The notes under the pieces are model-generated. The model saw nothing but the letters and a program-made list of their open reading frames with translations, searched no databases and was not told the DNA's origin. A stretch of DNA of 64,000 nt from Myxococcota bacterium. Lineage in GTDB: Bacteria > Myxococcota_A > Bradymonadia > UBA7976 > UBA1532. A program made the translations under genes and the position numbers. This document shows positions 1 through 13,051 of this stretch, in pieces (position 1 is the first letter of the stretch; each line of letters begins with the position of its first letter). Where the stretch lies: contig CAUJDF010000038.1 in assembly GCA_963169045.1 (NCBI GenBank), forward strand, positions 124,001-188,000, written 5' to 3'.

Positions 1-147
1 TGTGCGGCCGTCGTCGATGTGGGTGCAGCCGGTGAACAGCCCCCGATTGGCCTCGGCGGTGGCGACGTCGGGCGACCCGACGCGGTCGTTGCTCCACACC
101 CACGAGTCGATGTCGCACTCGACCCGCCGCCACAGCGGGTTCTGCGC
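1..147 (-). other. Coding-like continuation beyond the stop of the SRCR lipoprotein gene (partial)
   Basis: On the reverse strand the reading frame of the upstream lipoprotein stays open after its TGA (148-150) for 49 codons to the window edge. 47 of these 49 codons end in G or C, the same codon signature as the real genes here, and the peptide contains VECDIDSWVWSNDRV and GLFTGCTHIDDGRT. No ATG is present; the only in-frame GTG is at 97-99. It could be the 3' part of the same gene split by a stop mutation or sequencing error, a readthrough extension, or a new gene starting at the GTG. The 147 bases visible do not decide between these. Confidence 0.4.
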
Positions 148-5145
<4,998 letters not shown>

Positions 5146-5162
5146 CCCCGATCGCTCCCCGT

Positions 5163-5182
5163 GTGACTGCCCCGAAAGTCAC
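5163..5182. promoter_or_regulatory. Inverted repeat upstream of the SRCR lipoprotein gene
   Basis: GTGACT, an 8-base loop, then AGTCAC form a perfect 6-bp inverted repeat 18 to 37 bases upstream of the GTG start at 5145. Its place suggests a 5' leader hairpin or an operator. No factor can be assigned. Confidence 0.35.
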
Positions 5183-5685
5183 GGAATCGATCGAACGAAC
5201 ACAAGCGAAACTCGACACCGTACGATCGGAATGGAGGCGCCCCGCCATTCGGTCTCCGCGCTCGCCGGGAACCTCGCCGGCAACGGGGGAGACCGAGCCC
5301 TCGCGGCGCCCCGACGACCGTGCCGCCAGTCGACCTTCGACTCGAACCGCCGACAGCGCGTCCAGCAGCGCCGGCGACGACCGGTCGACGGATACCCCGC
5401 GCGACGGGTCCAGACCACGGAAGAACAGAGCGAACACACCGCCGAAGTGATTGGCTGCGTCGTCGCGGGCAGGCGCCTGCGCAAGGACCGGTACAGCGCC
5501 ACCGCGGACAGCACGGACTGCAGGAAGGATGGCTGCGACGACATCTCGGCGACGCGGCGCGCGGGCGCGTCGTGGCCCGTCCGGTCGCCGCGGACGTTCG
5601 TCTCGACGTCGGCGCGGGCGGCGGGGGAGGCCCCGCGCCGTCGGACTGCGGGGGCGCGCCCGGCATGGCAGCGCGCCCGACGCGC
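5183..5685. other. 500-bp intergenic region, no gene seen
   Basis: No frame on either strand shows consistent G/C third positions or recognisable peptide. Frames that stay open here read as Arg/Pro/Ser-rich noise. The region probably carries the promoter of the giant lipoprotein gene. No tRNA or repeat was found. Confidence 0.6.
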
Positions 5686-6426
5686 TTACTGCTGGGCGGG
5701 CTTGCGGCGGGGCGCTGCGACGGGGCGGCGGGCGCGGGCCCCGCGGCCTTCGGCGAGCAGGTCGGGGTGGTTGCGGAAGGCGAGCTCCGCGGCTTCGGTC
5801 ACCGCGGCGAGGCGCTGGCGCAGCAAGTACACGAGGCCGCGCTTCCGCGCCTGCATGGCCTCCTTGCTGCCGTTGGCTCCGCCGCCGTGGGCGTCGACGA
5901 GCGTGCCGGCCTGTTCGAGCAGCGTCGGCGGAAACGCCGGCAGCGCCGCGAGCCGCGCCTCGTGCTTCTGCGTGAGCAGCCGCACCTGCGACAGGCGCGA
6001 GATGCGCGCGCCGTCGGTCCGCACGTTGACATGCGAGCGCCGCAGGTCGCTGACCTCCCGCTTCACCGTCGGATCGCGACGGCCCAGCCAGTCGAGGAAC
6101 GTGAACAGCTCGCGGCACACGAGCTGCACTTCGTCCCGCGGGAACGGCGCCCGCGCGCCGCACAGCGCGACGCCGAGCTTCTCGAGCTCGCTGACCAGGC
6201 AGCGGAGGTCGACGGCGGTCGTCTCGGGCAGGTTCGCCATGTTCAGGCCGGGCAGCGCGCGGCCGTCGACGACGCCGCCGGCGAAGTGTCGCTCGCAGAA
6301 CGCGGCCACGTCGCGGGCCATGCCCAGCGTGGCGGGTCCCGCGCCCAGGCCCCGCCTGTCGGCGAGCGCCTGCGGGTCGATGGCCGCGCGCTCCTCTTCG
6401 AGCCGTCTCAGGATGGCGTCGCTCAT
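5686..6426 (-). CDS. Hypothetical cytoplasmic protein
   Basis: 246 residues starting MSDAILRRLEEER, chosen because AAGGAGGAAG stands just upstream of this ATG; the frame is open further upstream but without such a site. There is no signal peptide or membrane segment. The protein looks helical and charged, and its C-terminus is basic and Arg/Ala-rich (GRGARARRPVAAPRRKPAQQ), which might contact nucleic acid. I recognise no family. It is divergent from a WYL regulator over a 140-bp region holding an inverted repeat, so it is a plausible target of that regulator. Confidence 0.7.
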   Translation of the reverse strand: MSDAILRRLEEERAAIDPQALADRRGLGAGPATLGMARDVAAFCERHFAGGVVDGRALPGLNMANLPETTAVDLRCLVSELEKLGVALCGARAPFPRDEVQLVCRELFTFLDWLGRRDPTVKREVSDLRRSHVNVRTDGARISRLSQVRLLTQKHEARLAALPAFPPTLLEQAGTLVDAHGGGANGSKEAMQARKRGLVYLLRQRLAAVTEAAELAFRNHPDLLAEGRGARARRPVAAPRRKPAQQ

Positions 6427-6484
6427 CTCTTCCTCCTTCGGAGTGGTTGGTGTCTCGACGCACGGCCCATCCTCCACACCAAAA

Positions 6485-6499
6485 CGACACAGCGTGTCG
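6485..6499. promoter_or_regulatory. Candidate operator in the WYL divergent promoter region
   Basis: CGACAC AGC GTGTCG is a perfect 6-bp inverted repeat with a 3-bp spacer, placed between two divergent starts (6426 and 6567). A looser palindrome (12 of 14 positions) follows at about 6510-6525. Regulators of this type usually bind near their own promoter, so this is a reasonable binding-site guess. Confidence 0.35.
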
Positions 6500-6566
6500 C
6501 CAAGCCGAAGAATCGACCGGCCGATCACCTTTTTTCGCGACGGCGCCAGTGACAGCATTCCGGGAC

Positions 6567-7562
6567 ATGGAGTTCGGGCTTCGTTATCTCAAGATGCTGT
6601 CGCTGATCCCCGCCCCGCCGCAGGAGATCGACGCCATCACCCTCCACCGGAAGCTGGGCGACGAGGATCTGGAGGTGGACCTGCGCTCGGTGCAGCGGGA
6701 CCTGCACCGCCTGTCGGTGCTCTTCCCCATCACCTGCACCGAGGGCACGCGCCCGCTGCGCTGGTCGTGGGCGGCCCACGCGCCGCCGCTGACCGCGGGG
6801 GGCATCGGGCCGGTGCTGGCGCTGGCGCTCGTGCTCGCCGACACCTACTTCACGGTGGCGATGCCGCAGTCGATCCGCGACGCGCTGGCGCCGCTCACGC
6901 GCGCCGCCCGCGGCGTGCTGGCCACGCGCGAAGGCACGACGCCCGCCGAGCTGGCGAAGCGCTTCCGCGTCGTGCCGAAGGGTCCGGCGGCGCGCACGCC
7001 CGAGGTGGCGCCGGCGGTGCTCGAGGCGGTGACACGCGCGCTCGCGGAGCGCCGCAAGCTCGCGGCGCGCTACCGTCCGGCGACCGGCGAGCTCACCGAG
7101 TACGTGCTCGATCCGCTCGCCTGCGTGCAGCGCGGCGCCCTGCTGTACCTCGTGGCCTGGAAGCCAGGACGGCAGGACCGCCTCTACCTGCTGCACCGCT
7201 TCGAGTCGGCGGCCCTGCTCGACGCGCCCGCCGAGCCCGACGACACGTTCGACCTCGACGCCTTCCTCGCCCGCGGCGAGCTCGGGTTCGCCGTCGACGA
7301 TCGCGAGATCGCCTTCGTGGCGCGCTTCGACGCCCGCGCCGCCCGCGTCGTCGCCGAGGCGCCGCTCGCCGACGACCAGACGCTCGAGCCGCTCCCCGGG
7401 GGCGAGGTGCGTGTGCGCGCCACCCTCCGCCGCACCCACGAGCTGGAAGGCTGGCTGCTCGGCTTCGGACCGGCGGTGGTCGTCGAGGGCCCGCCGGAGC
7501 TCGCGGAGGCCATGGCGAAGACGGCGCACGCGATGGCGGCGCGCTACCCGGCGCCGGCGTAG
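6567..7562 (+). CDS. WYL-domain transcriptional regulator
   Basis: 331 residues from ATG (MEFGLRYLKML). The N-terminal 60 residues form a winged-helix-like segment (LRSVQRDLHRLSVLFPI, typical of the HTH of this family). The middle and C-terminus match a WYL domain (YVLDPLACVQRGALLYLVAWKPG followed by a C-terminal WCX-like part); I quote it in parts: DPLACVQRGALLYLVAWK, LYLLHRFESAALLD. WYL domains sense nucleic-acid or nucleotide ligands in known members. The Trp-Tyr-Leu signature is partly altered. It probably controls itself and the divergent hypothetical gene. Confidence 0.8.
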   Translation: MEFGLRYLKMLSLIPAPPQEIDAITLHRKLGDEDLEVDLRSVQRDLHRLSVLFPITCTEGTRPLRWSWAAHAPPLTAGGIGPVLALALVLADTYFTVAMPQSIRDALAPLTRAARGVLATREGTTPAELAKRFRVVPKGPAARTPEVAPAVLEAVTRALAERRKLAARYRPATGELTEYVLDPLACVQRGALLYLVAWKPGRQDRLYLLHRFESAALLDAPAEPDDTFDLDAFLARGELGFAVDDREIAFVARFDARAARVVAEAPLADDQTLEPLPGGEVRVRATLRRTHELEGWLLGFGPAVVVEGPPELAEAMAKTAHAMAARYPAPA

Positions 7563-7630
7563 CGCGCCCGGTCCGGTCGCGGGTGCCGCTTCGTTCGATC
7601 GTTGCGCGCCGACCGACGCCTCGAACGCCG

Positions 7631-7882
7631 CGACCCACCTTTCGTGCTCGCCGACCCACCTTTCGTGCGCGCCGACCCACATTCCGTGCTCGGTTCGTCA
7701 GCCCCCTGACGCCCCGACCCACCTTTCGTGCGCGCCGACCCACATTCCGTGCTCGGTTCGTCAGCCCCCTGACGCCCCGACCCATCTTTCGTGCGCGCCG
7801 ACCCACATTCCGTGCTCGGTTCGTCAGCCCCCTGACGCCCCGACCCATCTTTCGTGCGCGCCGACCCACATTCCGTGCTCTC
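7631..7882. repeat. 21-bp phased tandem repeat array with internal hairpins
   Basis: Nine copies of a 21-bp unit begin CGACCCAC or CGACCCAT and run TTTCGTGC or TTCCGTGC. They start at 7631, 7652, 7673, 7715, 7736, 7778, 7799, 7841 and 7862. After three of them comes a different 21-bp unit, TTCGTCAGCCCCCTGACGCCC, whose GTCAG CCCC CTGAC forms a hairpin. This gives three copies of a 63-bp higher-order unit. All spacings are multiples of 21, so every frame stays open, but none has a gene-like context. The array sits between convergent genes ending at 7562 and 7982. Confidence 0.9.
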
Positions 7883-7981
7883 CGACGTCGGGGGGCTGGC
7901 GCTCGCCCTCTTCGTGGCGCGCTGACGGGCCACCGCCGGAGGGGCGCGCCCAGGCGAGTCCCGGACGCGGCAGAGTGACGC

Positions 7982-9742
7982 CTACTCGCCCAGGCGGCGT
8001 CGGGCGTCGATCCGGTTCGGGTCGGAGCCGCCGTAGCGCTCGATCCGGTCATCAACCCCGTCGCCGTCGGAGTCGGCCGCGGCGGGGTCCGACGGGAGGT
8101 AGCGGCCGCCGCCTCCGGTGATCTCGTCGCCGTCGGCGAGGCCGTCGCCGTCGGAGTCGCGCCGCCGCGGGTCGGTGCGGCGGGCCCGCTCGGCGCCGTC
8201 GGAGAGGCCGTCGCCGTCGGTGTCCGGGTTCAGCGGGTCGCTGTCGTCGCGCTCCAGCTCGCGCCCGCTCACCAGCCCGTCGCCGTCGGGATCGCGGCAG
8301 AGCGCGCAGTCGGTCGCCTGGACGAGCGGGCTCAGGTTGTCGAGCCGCGGGTCGATGACCCGGCGCGAGGCAGCGCGGTAGGCGCGGAACGCGGCCGCGA
8401 AGTCCCCGGTGGCGACCATGCGATCGATGAAGTCGCGTTGACCGGTCTGGTCGCTGATCTGTCGGCTGCTGGAGGTCGTGGCGACGGTCCGGCACATGCA
8501 CCCGTCGGCGTCGCCCCGCGGAACCTCGTTGATGCCATGTTCGATGTGCTGGCCGGAGAAGCAGCTCGAGAGGAAGACCTCGACCTTGCAGGACTTCACG
8601 CGGTTCAGCAGGTCGCGGAGGGTGGCCGTGCGCACCAGCAGGCCCCGGGGGCTGCCGATCTGCACGTCGCGGCCGCCGCGGCGCACCGTACGCGGGGCGT
8701 TCAGGTCGATGCGGCCGTCCGGGCTGCCGTGGCCGGCGACGTAGACGAAGACCTCGTCGCAGCAGCTCGTGACGTTGTGACCGAGCCAGTCGAAGGCATC
8801 CGACAGACGATCGAGGTTGGTCTCGGCGTCGGCGGCGCCCCGGACGTCCGGCTGACCGGGGCGCAGGGTGCGGACGCGCCAGCCCGCGGCGCGCAGGCCG
8901 CGCGCGAGCGCGTCGATGTCGGGACCGTGCGCGAGGCGGCCGCCGTCGACGACGAGGGCGAACCGCCCGCCCCGCCGCTCGCCTTCGGGACAGGGGCAGC
9001 GTGCGAGCTCGGCTTCGGCCTGCTCGGCGGGCTGGAGCCGCTCATGATGGCCGCGCACGCGCCGGCGCCACTCGTCCTCGGGCTCTTCGGGCCCCCGCGG
9101 GAACCGCGGCCAGTCGATCTCGTCGTCCGGGGGCACGCCGCCTCCGACAGGGTTCGGCGCGCCCGGCAGCGCCGCCCCGGTCGCCGGACTGCCGACCACG
9201 CCGGGCAACAGCAGCGGGCTCGCCAGCCGCGCGCCGAGCGCGGACGTGACCGGAAGCGGCGCGTCGTGGTACGGCCACCCGGGGATGCGCACGCCGGGAT
9301 CGGACTGGTCCTCGGGTGTCGCGAACAGACTGACGCCGTTCACGCGCGGGACGTCGAGCCGCGAGATGGCATGCACGACGCCCGTCTCGCGCTCCACGAG
9401 GATGAGGCGCGCCGGGTGCCCCCATATCGCCCCCGGCCGCAGGTCGGCGAAGAACAGCCAGAGCGGGCGGTCGACGATGAGGGGCTCGTCGTCGCCCCCC
9501 ATGTCGTCCTCGACGACATCGCCGGGCGCCAGCGGCACGGGCCACTGGAAGACGTTCGCGCCGGTCTCCTCGGCCACGGCGCGCCAGCCCGTCGCGTCCA
9601 CCCGATCGACGGCGCAGGACAGAGTCGCGGCCTCGTGACACAGGGTGCGCCGCACGGAGCGCTCTCCGAGCGTGTCCGCGTCAGCCGCCCCCGCCACCAG
9701 CAACACACGTGCGACTGCGGCGAACCATGTGTTCGATCGCAT
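7982..9742 (-). CDS. Secreted caspase-like (clan CD) protein with thrombospondin type 3 repeats
   Basis: 586 residues from ATG at MRSNTWFAAVARVLLVAGA, a signal peptide; the frame is open upstream, but GGGGGAT precedes this ATG. Residues about 270-460 resemble a caspase-like fold: VYVAGHGSPDG carries the expected catalytic His (about 334) and EVFLSSCFSG the catalytic Cys (about 395). The C-terminal 100 residues hold four or five DxDxDG calcium-binding thrombospondin type 3 repeats (DTDGDGLSDG, DSDGDGLADG, DSDGDGVDD). It should act outside the cytoplasm as a calcium-stabilised Cys peptidase. Substrate unknown. Downstream lies the repeat array. Confidence 0.78.
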   Translation of the reverse strand: MRSNTWFAAVARVLLVAGAADADTLGERSVRRTLCHEAATLSCAVDRVDATGWRAVAEETGANVFQWPVPLAPGDVVEDDMGGDDEPLIVDRPLWLFFADLRPGAIWGHPARLILVERETGVVHAISRLDVPRVNGVSLFATPEDQSDPGVRIPGWPYHDAPLPVTSALGARLASPLLLPGVVGSPATGAALPGAPNPVGGGVPPDDEIDWPRFPRGPEEPEDEWRRRVRGHHERLQPAEQAEAELARCPCPEGERRGGRFALVVDGGRLAHGPDIDALARGLRAAGWRVRTLRPGQPDVRGAADAETNLDRLSDAFDWLGHNVTSCCDEVFVYVAGHGSPDGRIDLNAPRTVRRGGRDVQIGSPRGLLVRTATLRDLLNRVKSCKVEVFLSSCFSGQHIEHGINEVPRGDADGCMCRTVATTSSSRQISDQTGQRDFIDRMVATGDFAAAFRAYRAASRRVIDPRLDNLSPLVQATDCALCRDPDGDGLVSGRELERDDSDPLNPDTDGDGLSDGAERARRTDPRRRDSDGDGLADGDEITGGGGRYLPSDPAAADSDGDGVDDRIERYGGSDPNRIDARRRLGE

Positions 9743-10015
9743 GAGACATCCCCCTGCACGATGGCAATCAGAGGGTCGGCGCATCATCTCGGCCGACCTT
9801 CTCAGGCGCATACGTTCGGGCAGCTCGTTCGGATCGCCATCGAAGCGACCCGAGGCCAGCCGAACAAGGTCGGCGAGGCGGCGCTGCTGGCGCCGGACCG
9901 CGTCGAGACGAAGGCCGACGAGCGCCTCCGGCTGCGTGCGCCGCGAGGACGATGCGTGCACGGAGCGCTGGAAGTGTCGGATGATGCAGCGGCGGCGGGG
10001 ACGCGCGGGCGCGGG
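9743..10015 (-). other. Intergenic region with weak coding signal in the caspase frame
   Basis: The frame of the caspase-like gene is open upstream for 73 codons to 9961. The first 30 or so codons of that stretch (about 9870-9961) are rich in G/C third positions and read QPEALVGLRLDAVRRQQRRL; the signal then decays toward the signal peptide. It may be a gene remnant or chance. No family is recognised and no start with a ribosome site was found. Confidence 0.25.
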
Positions 10016-10576
10016 TCAATCGATGTCGAGGGAGCCTTCGTCCTGTGGACGGTGGCGGCTGGCCTGGTCGAAGGTGATGTTCACGCGGTCGCTGCCGGCG
10101 AGGGGCGAGGTGCCGACGGTGACGACCGTCTCGGCGCCCTTCCAGACGCGGTGGCCGTCGGGCGTCTTGTCGGGGGCGGGCAGCGTGCCGAAGAGCGGGT
10201 CGAGGAACTTGTCGACGTCGCCCCTGCCCTCGGGCGTGTGCGGCACCTCGCCGTCGAGGACGACGCGGTGCAGGCCGTCGGTGTCGACGTAGAGGTGCGC
10301 CGGCCAGTCCTTGCCGCGGAAGCGCACCTTCTGGTCGAGGATCAGCACCTGACCCTCTTTCAGGGCCTTGCGCGCCTTGACGACCGGCGTGCGGCCGCGC
10401 AAGCCGGGGTACACCTTGAAGATCGCCTCGAGCGGCGCGCCCCACTTCAACGCGCCGAAGCCCGGGTGGCGCAAGGGATCGTCCTGCCCCGCCTCGACGT
10501 TGGGCTTGTCGCCCTCCGCCGCGAGCGCCGGGGTCGCGAACCCCAGCGCCGCCGTCAGCACCAGCACCCGTCGCAT
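10016..10576 (-). CDS. Secreted hypothetical protein
   Basis: 186 residues with a clear Sec signal peptide (MRRVLVLTAALGFATPALAA). The mature part has landmarks such as LRHPGFGALKWGAPLEAIFK and VRFRGKDWPAHLYVDTDGL, suggesting a beta-rich periplasmic protein; the first motif resembles small periplasmic proteins that begin with a FGLKWGMP-like segment. Function unknown. It starts 11 bases after the stop of the aconitase-type gene, so it is probably the last gene of that operon. Confidence 0.75.
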   Translation of the reverse strand: MRRVLVLTAALGFATPALAAEGDKPNVEAGQDDPLRHPGFGALKWGAPLEAIFKVYPGLRGRTPVVKARKALKEGQVLILDQKVRFRGKDWPAHLYVDTDGLHRVVLDGEVPHTPEGRGDVDKFLDPLFGTLPAPDKTPDGHRVWKGAETVVTVGTSPLAGSDRVNITFDQASRHRPQDEGSLDID

Positions 10577-10587
10577 GGCTCCCTCCC

Positions 10588-12561
10588 TCAGGCCGTGAGG
10601 CGCTCGAACACCTCGCCGCCGTGCGTCTGGATGGCCGACACGATGCCGCCGGCCTTCTGCAGCGCGTTCACGATGCGCGAGGGCTCCTCGGCCCGGAACG
10701 CGCGCCCCTTCACCGTCACCTCGCCGCGCTCCACGTCGACCTGGATCGGCGCGCCGTCCTCGGCCGCGGCGTAGAACGCCTCGTCACGCACGACGAGGTG
10801 CGGGACCGCTTCGTTCACCAGATTGCGCTTGTGGATGAAGGCGTAGCTGCGCGCGATGACCGCGCGCACGCCGGCGCCCTTGAGCGCCCACACCGCCTGC
10901 TCGCGGCTCGAGCCCGAGCCCCACCCCTCGCCGGCGACGACGACCGACTGTCCGCCGCGCACGCGCGAGGCGAAGCCCGGCGCCGTGTAGTGGAACGCCT
11001 TCTCGCCCAGCTCCTCGAGCGAGGTGAGGTGGCAGAACTCGCCGGGGATGATCGCGTCGGTGTCGACGTGGTCGCCGAAGCGCTGGACGCGCGCCTCGAT
11101 GAGACCCGGCCCCGCCACGCCGGCCCCGTCGGCCGCCGCCGCGTGCGCCGCCGGGGGCTCGACGGGCGTCGGCTCGACCGCGCGCACGTCGCCGGCGCTC
11201 GCCGCCGAATCGCGACCGAGGATGCGCGCGTAGCGGTCCTGGTCGACGCGGCCGAGCCACTCGCGCGGATCGGCGACCTTCAGGCCCATCGCCGACGCCG
11301 CCACGGTCGCGCCGCTCGCCAGCCAGGCCAGCGAGCCGGCGCCCATGCGGTTCTGGTAGTTGCGGTTCTGGCTCGTCAGCCAGTTCTCGCCGGGGCCCGC
11401 CTTCTCGCTCGCCACGCCGAGGCACATCGAGCAGCCCGGCGGTCCGATGCGGAAACCGGCGCGCTCGTAGACGTCGATCAGCCCCGCCTCGCGGAGGTTC
11501 GCGACGATCGACCGGTCGCCCGGCACCACGAGCCGCTTCTGCGTGGCCGTCGGCGTCACCCCGGCGTTCAGCTGCTGCTCGAGGAGCAGGCCGGCGAGGA
11601 CGAGCTCCTCTTCGGTGGTCGTGCAGGCGCCGATGAACACGCCGTCGAGCGCCATGCCCGCCACCTCGGAGACGGGGAAGACGTTGTCGGGCGAGAAGGG
11701 CTTCGCGACCTGGGGCTCGAGGCGGTCGAGGTCGATGCGGAAGCGCTCGACGTACTCGGCGTCGGCGTCGGCGCGGAAGAAGCGCGCGGCATCATCGTGG
11801 GACTTGCGCTTCGAGAGCCAGTCGGCGACGACGGCGTCCGCCGCGAAGATGCCGTTCAGGCCGCCGAACTCGGCGGTCATGTTCGCGATGGTGAAGCGCA
11901 TGTCGGTCGTGAAGCGGTGCGTCGCCTCGCCGACGTACTCGACGGAGCGCTCCATCGCGACCGTGTTGCGGCCGAGATCGCCGAGCGTCTTGAGGATGAC
12001 GTCCTTGCCGCCGAACCCGAACGGCAGCCGGCCGACGTACTCGACCGCGATCGCCTCGGGGACCTCGATCCACGACTCGCCGAGCACCATCGCCACCGTG
12101 ATGTCGGCGCCGCCGAGGCCGATGGCGAACGCGCCGAGACCGCCGTGGCTGCTGGTGTGGCTGTCGGCGCCGAGCACGACCTCGCCGGGCTGGACGAGGT
12201 CCCGGTAGAACTTCGTGTGCAGGATCGTCTCGTTGGCGTCGTAGAAGTGCTGGATGCCGCTCTCGCGCGCGAAGGCGCGCGACAGCTCGGTGAGCTTCTG
12301 CGCGCGCTTGTCGGTCGCCAGCGTCACCGGATCGACGGTGTGGTCGACGGCCAGGTAGAAGCGGTCGCGGTCGTGGATGCGGGGCCGGCCCAGCGCGCTG
12401 TACGTCTGGTCCATGCCGTTCCACGCCAGCTCGCTGGCGATGGTCCAGTCGACCCGGATGCGGACGATGTCGCCGGCGCGCAGCCCGTTGCGCGGCGGGC
12501 GTATCGCGTGCGCGTAGAGGATCTTCTGGGTGAGCGTCATCGGCAGGTTCTTCGCGGTCAT
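10588..12561 (-). CDS. Aconitase-family hydro-lyase with fused large and small domains
   Basis: 657 residues from ATG (MTAKNLPMTLTQKIL; AGGGTGG precedes it; a GTG two codons earlier and an ATG seven codons later are alternatives). Residues 10-430 are the aconitase/LeuC-type large domain: DH at 73-74, GADSHTSSHGG near 131, and the [4Fe-4S] ligands C313 (GACTTT) and C377/C380 (GCSMC). A Pro/Ala linker follows, then the swivel LeuD-like domain from about 470 (GDHVDTDAIIPGEF, GWGSGSSREQA). It isomerises a hydroxy-acid by dehydration and rehydration; aconitate, homoaconitate and isopropylmalate are all possible substrates. The ferredoxin gene lies 55 bp upstream. Confidence 0.88.
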   Translation of the reverse strand: MTAKNLPMTLTQKILYAHAIRPPRNGLRAGDIVRIRVDWTIASELAWNGMDQTYSALGRPRIHDRDRFYLAVDHTVDPVTLATDKRAQKLTELSRAFARESGIQHFYDANETILHTKFYRDLVQPGEVVLGADSHTSSHGGLGAFAIGLGGADITVAMVLGESWIEVPEAIAVEYVGRLPFGFGGKDVILKTLGDLGRNTVAMERSVEYVGEATHRFTTDMRFTIANMTAEFGGLNGIFAADAVVADWLSKRKSHDDAARFFRADADAEYVERFRIDLDRLEPQVAKPFSPDNVFPVSEVAGMALDGVFIGACTTTEEELVLAGLLLEQQLNAGVTPTATQKRLVVPGDRSIVANLREAGLIDVYERAGFRIGPPGCSMCLGVASEKAGPGENWLTSQNRNYQNRMGAGSLAWLASGATVAASAMGLKVADPREWLGRVDQDRYARILGRDSAASAGDVRAVEPTPVEPPAAHAAAADGAGVAGPGLIEARVQRFGDHVDTDAIIPGEFCHLTSLEELGEKAFHYTAPGFASRVRGGQSVVVAGEGWGSGSSREQAVWALKGAGVRAVIARSYAFIHKRNLVNEAVPHLVVRDEAFYAAAEDGAPIQVDVERGEVTVKGRAFRAEEPSRIVNALQKAGGIVSAIQTHGGEVFERLTA

Positions 12562-12616
12562 GACCACCCTGTCGGTTCTCGAAAAGAGGCGATCATCGCA
12601 GATGCGCCGGCTCGCG

Positions 12617-12952
12617 TCACCGTCGCTTCGGGGGAAGCCGGACCGGGCCGACCTTCTTCTTCGGGAGCTGGACCGGCAGCGCCTCGACCACCACGTCGCC
12701 GCTGACCTTCGCCTGGCAGGCGAGGCGCTCGTGCGTGATGTGGAAGATGTTGCCGAGGCGGTCCTTCTCGAGCGTGTTCGGCGGCGAGAGGCTCGGCTCG
12801 CCTTCGAGGATGCGCACGCGGCACTGGATGCAGGCGGCGATGCCGCCGCAGAGCGTGTAGACGGGCGCCTCGACCCGGTGGGCGGCCTCGAGCAGGCTCT
12901 CCCCTTCGGCGACCTCGACGACCCACTTCCGGTCGCCCTGCACGAAAGTCAC
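12617..12952 (-). CDS. [2Fe-2S] ferredoxin
   Basis: 111 residues from GTG. The cluster motif is YTLCGGIAACIQC with a fourth Cys in RLACQAKV, the plant/adrenodoxin-type ligand pattern. The N-terminal strand (TFVQGDRKWVVEV) and SLLEAAHRV are standard for the fold. A basic Lys/Arg tail ends the protein. GAGGAG lies 16 bases before the GTG but only 6 bases before an in-frame CTG three codons upstream, so the true start might be that CTG. It is the first gene of an operon with the Fe-S hydro-lyase and might deliver electrons or support cluster repair there. Confidence 0.85.
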   Translation of the reverse strand: MTFVQGDRKWVVEVAEGESLLEAAHRVEAPVYTLCGGIAACIQCRVRILEGEPSLSPPNTLEKDRLGNIFHITHERLACQAKVSGDVVVEALPVQLPKKKVGPVRLPPKRR

Positions 12953-13051
12953 GAGAAACAGCGCCGACTCCTCGACCGGTGATGCCGGTCACGATACCGG
13001 ATCGCCCGGCGTTCCTTGCATCCGGCCGATCGAAGCGCCGATCATGCCCGC

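Noticed and set aside
5330..5360. tRNA-like TTCGA loop
   Set aside because: A short GGTTCGAG-like match occurs on the reverse strand, but no acceptor, D or anticodon stem can be built around it.
7631..7882. CRISPR array
   Set aside because: The units are directly abutting 21-bp copies with no unique spacers and no cas genes nearby.
7544..7933. A reverse-strand protein of 21-residue repeats (STECGSARTKDGSGRQGADEP)
   Set aside because: Because the unit is a multiple of three, all frames stay open and repeat. No ribosome site or signal favours this frame.
10588..12561. Dedicated isopropylmalate isomerase of leucine synthesis
   Set aside because: The fused form and ferredoxin neighbour do not fit, and no leuA or leuB is in the window; the substrate cannot be fixed from motifs alone.
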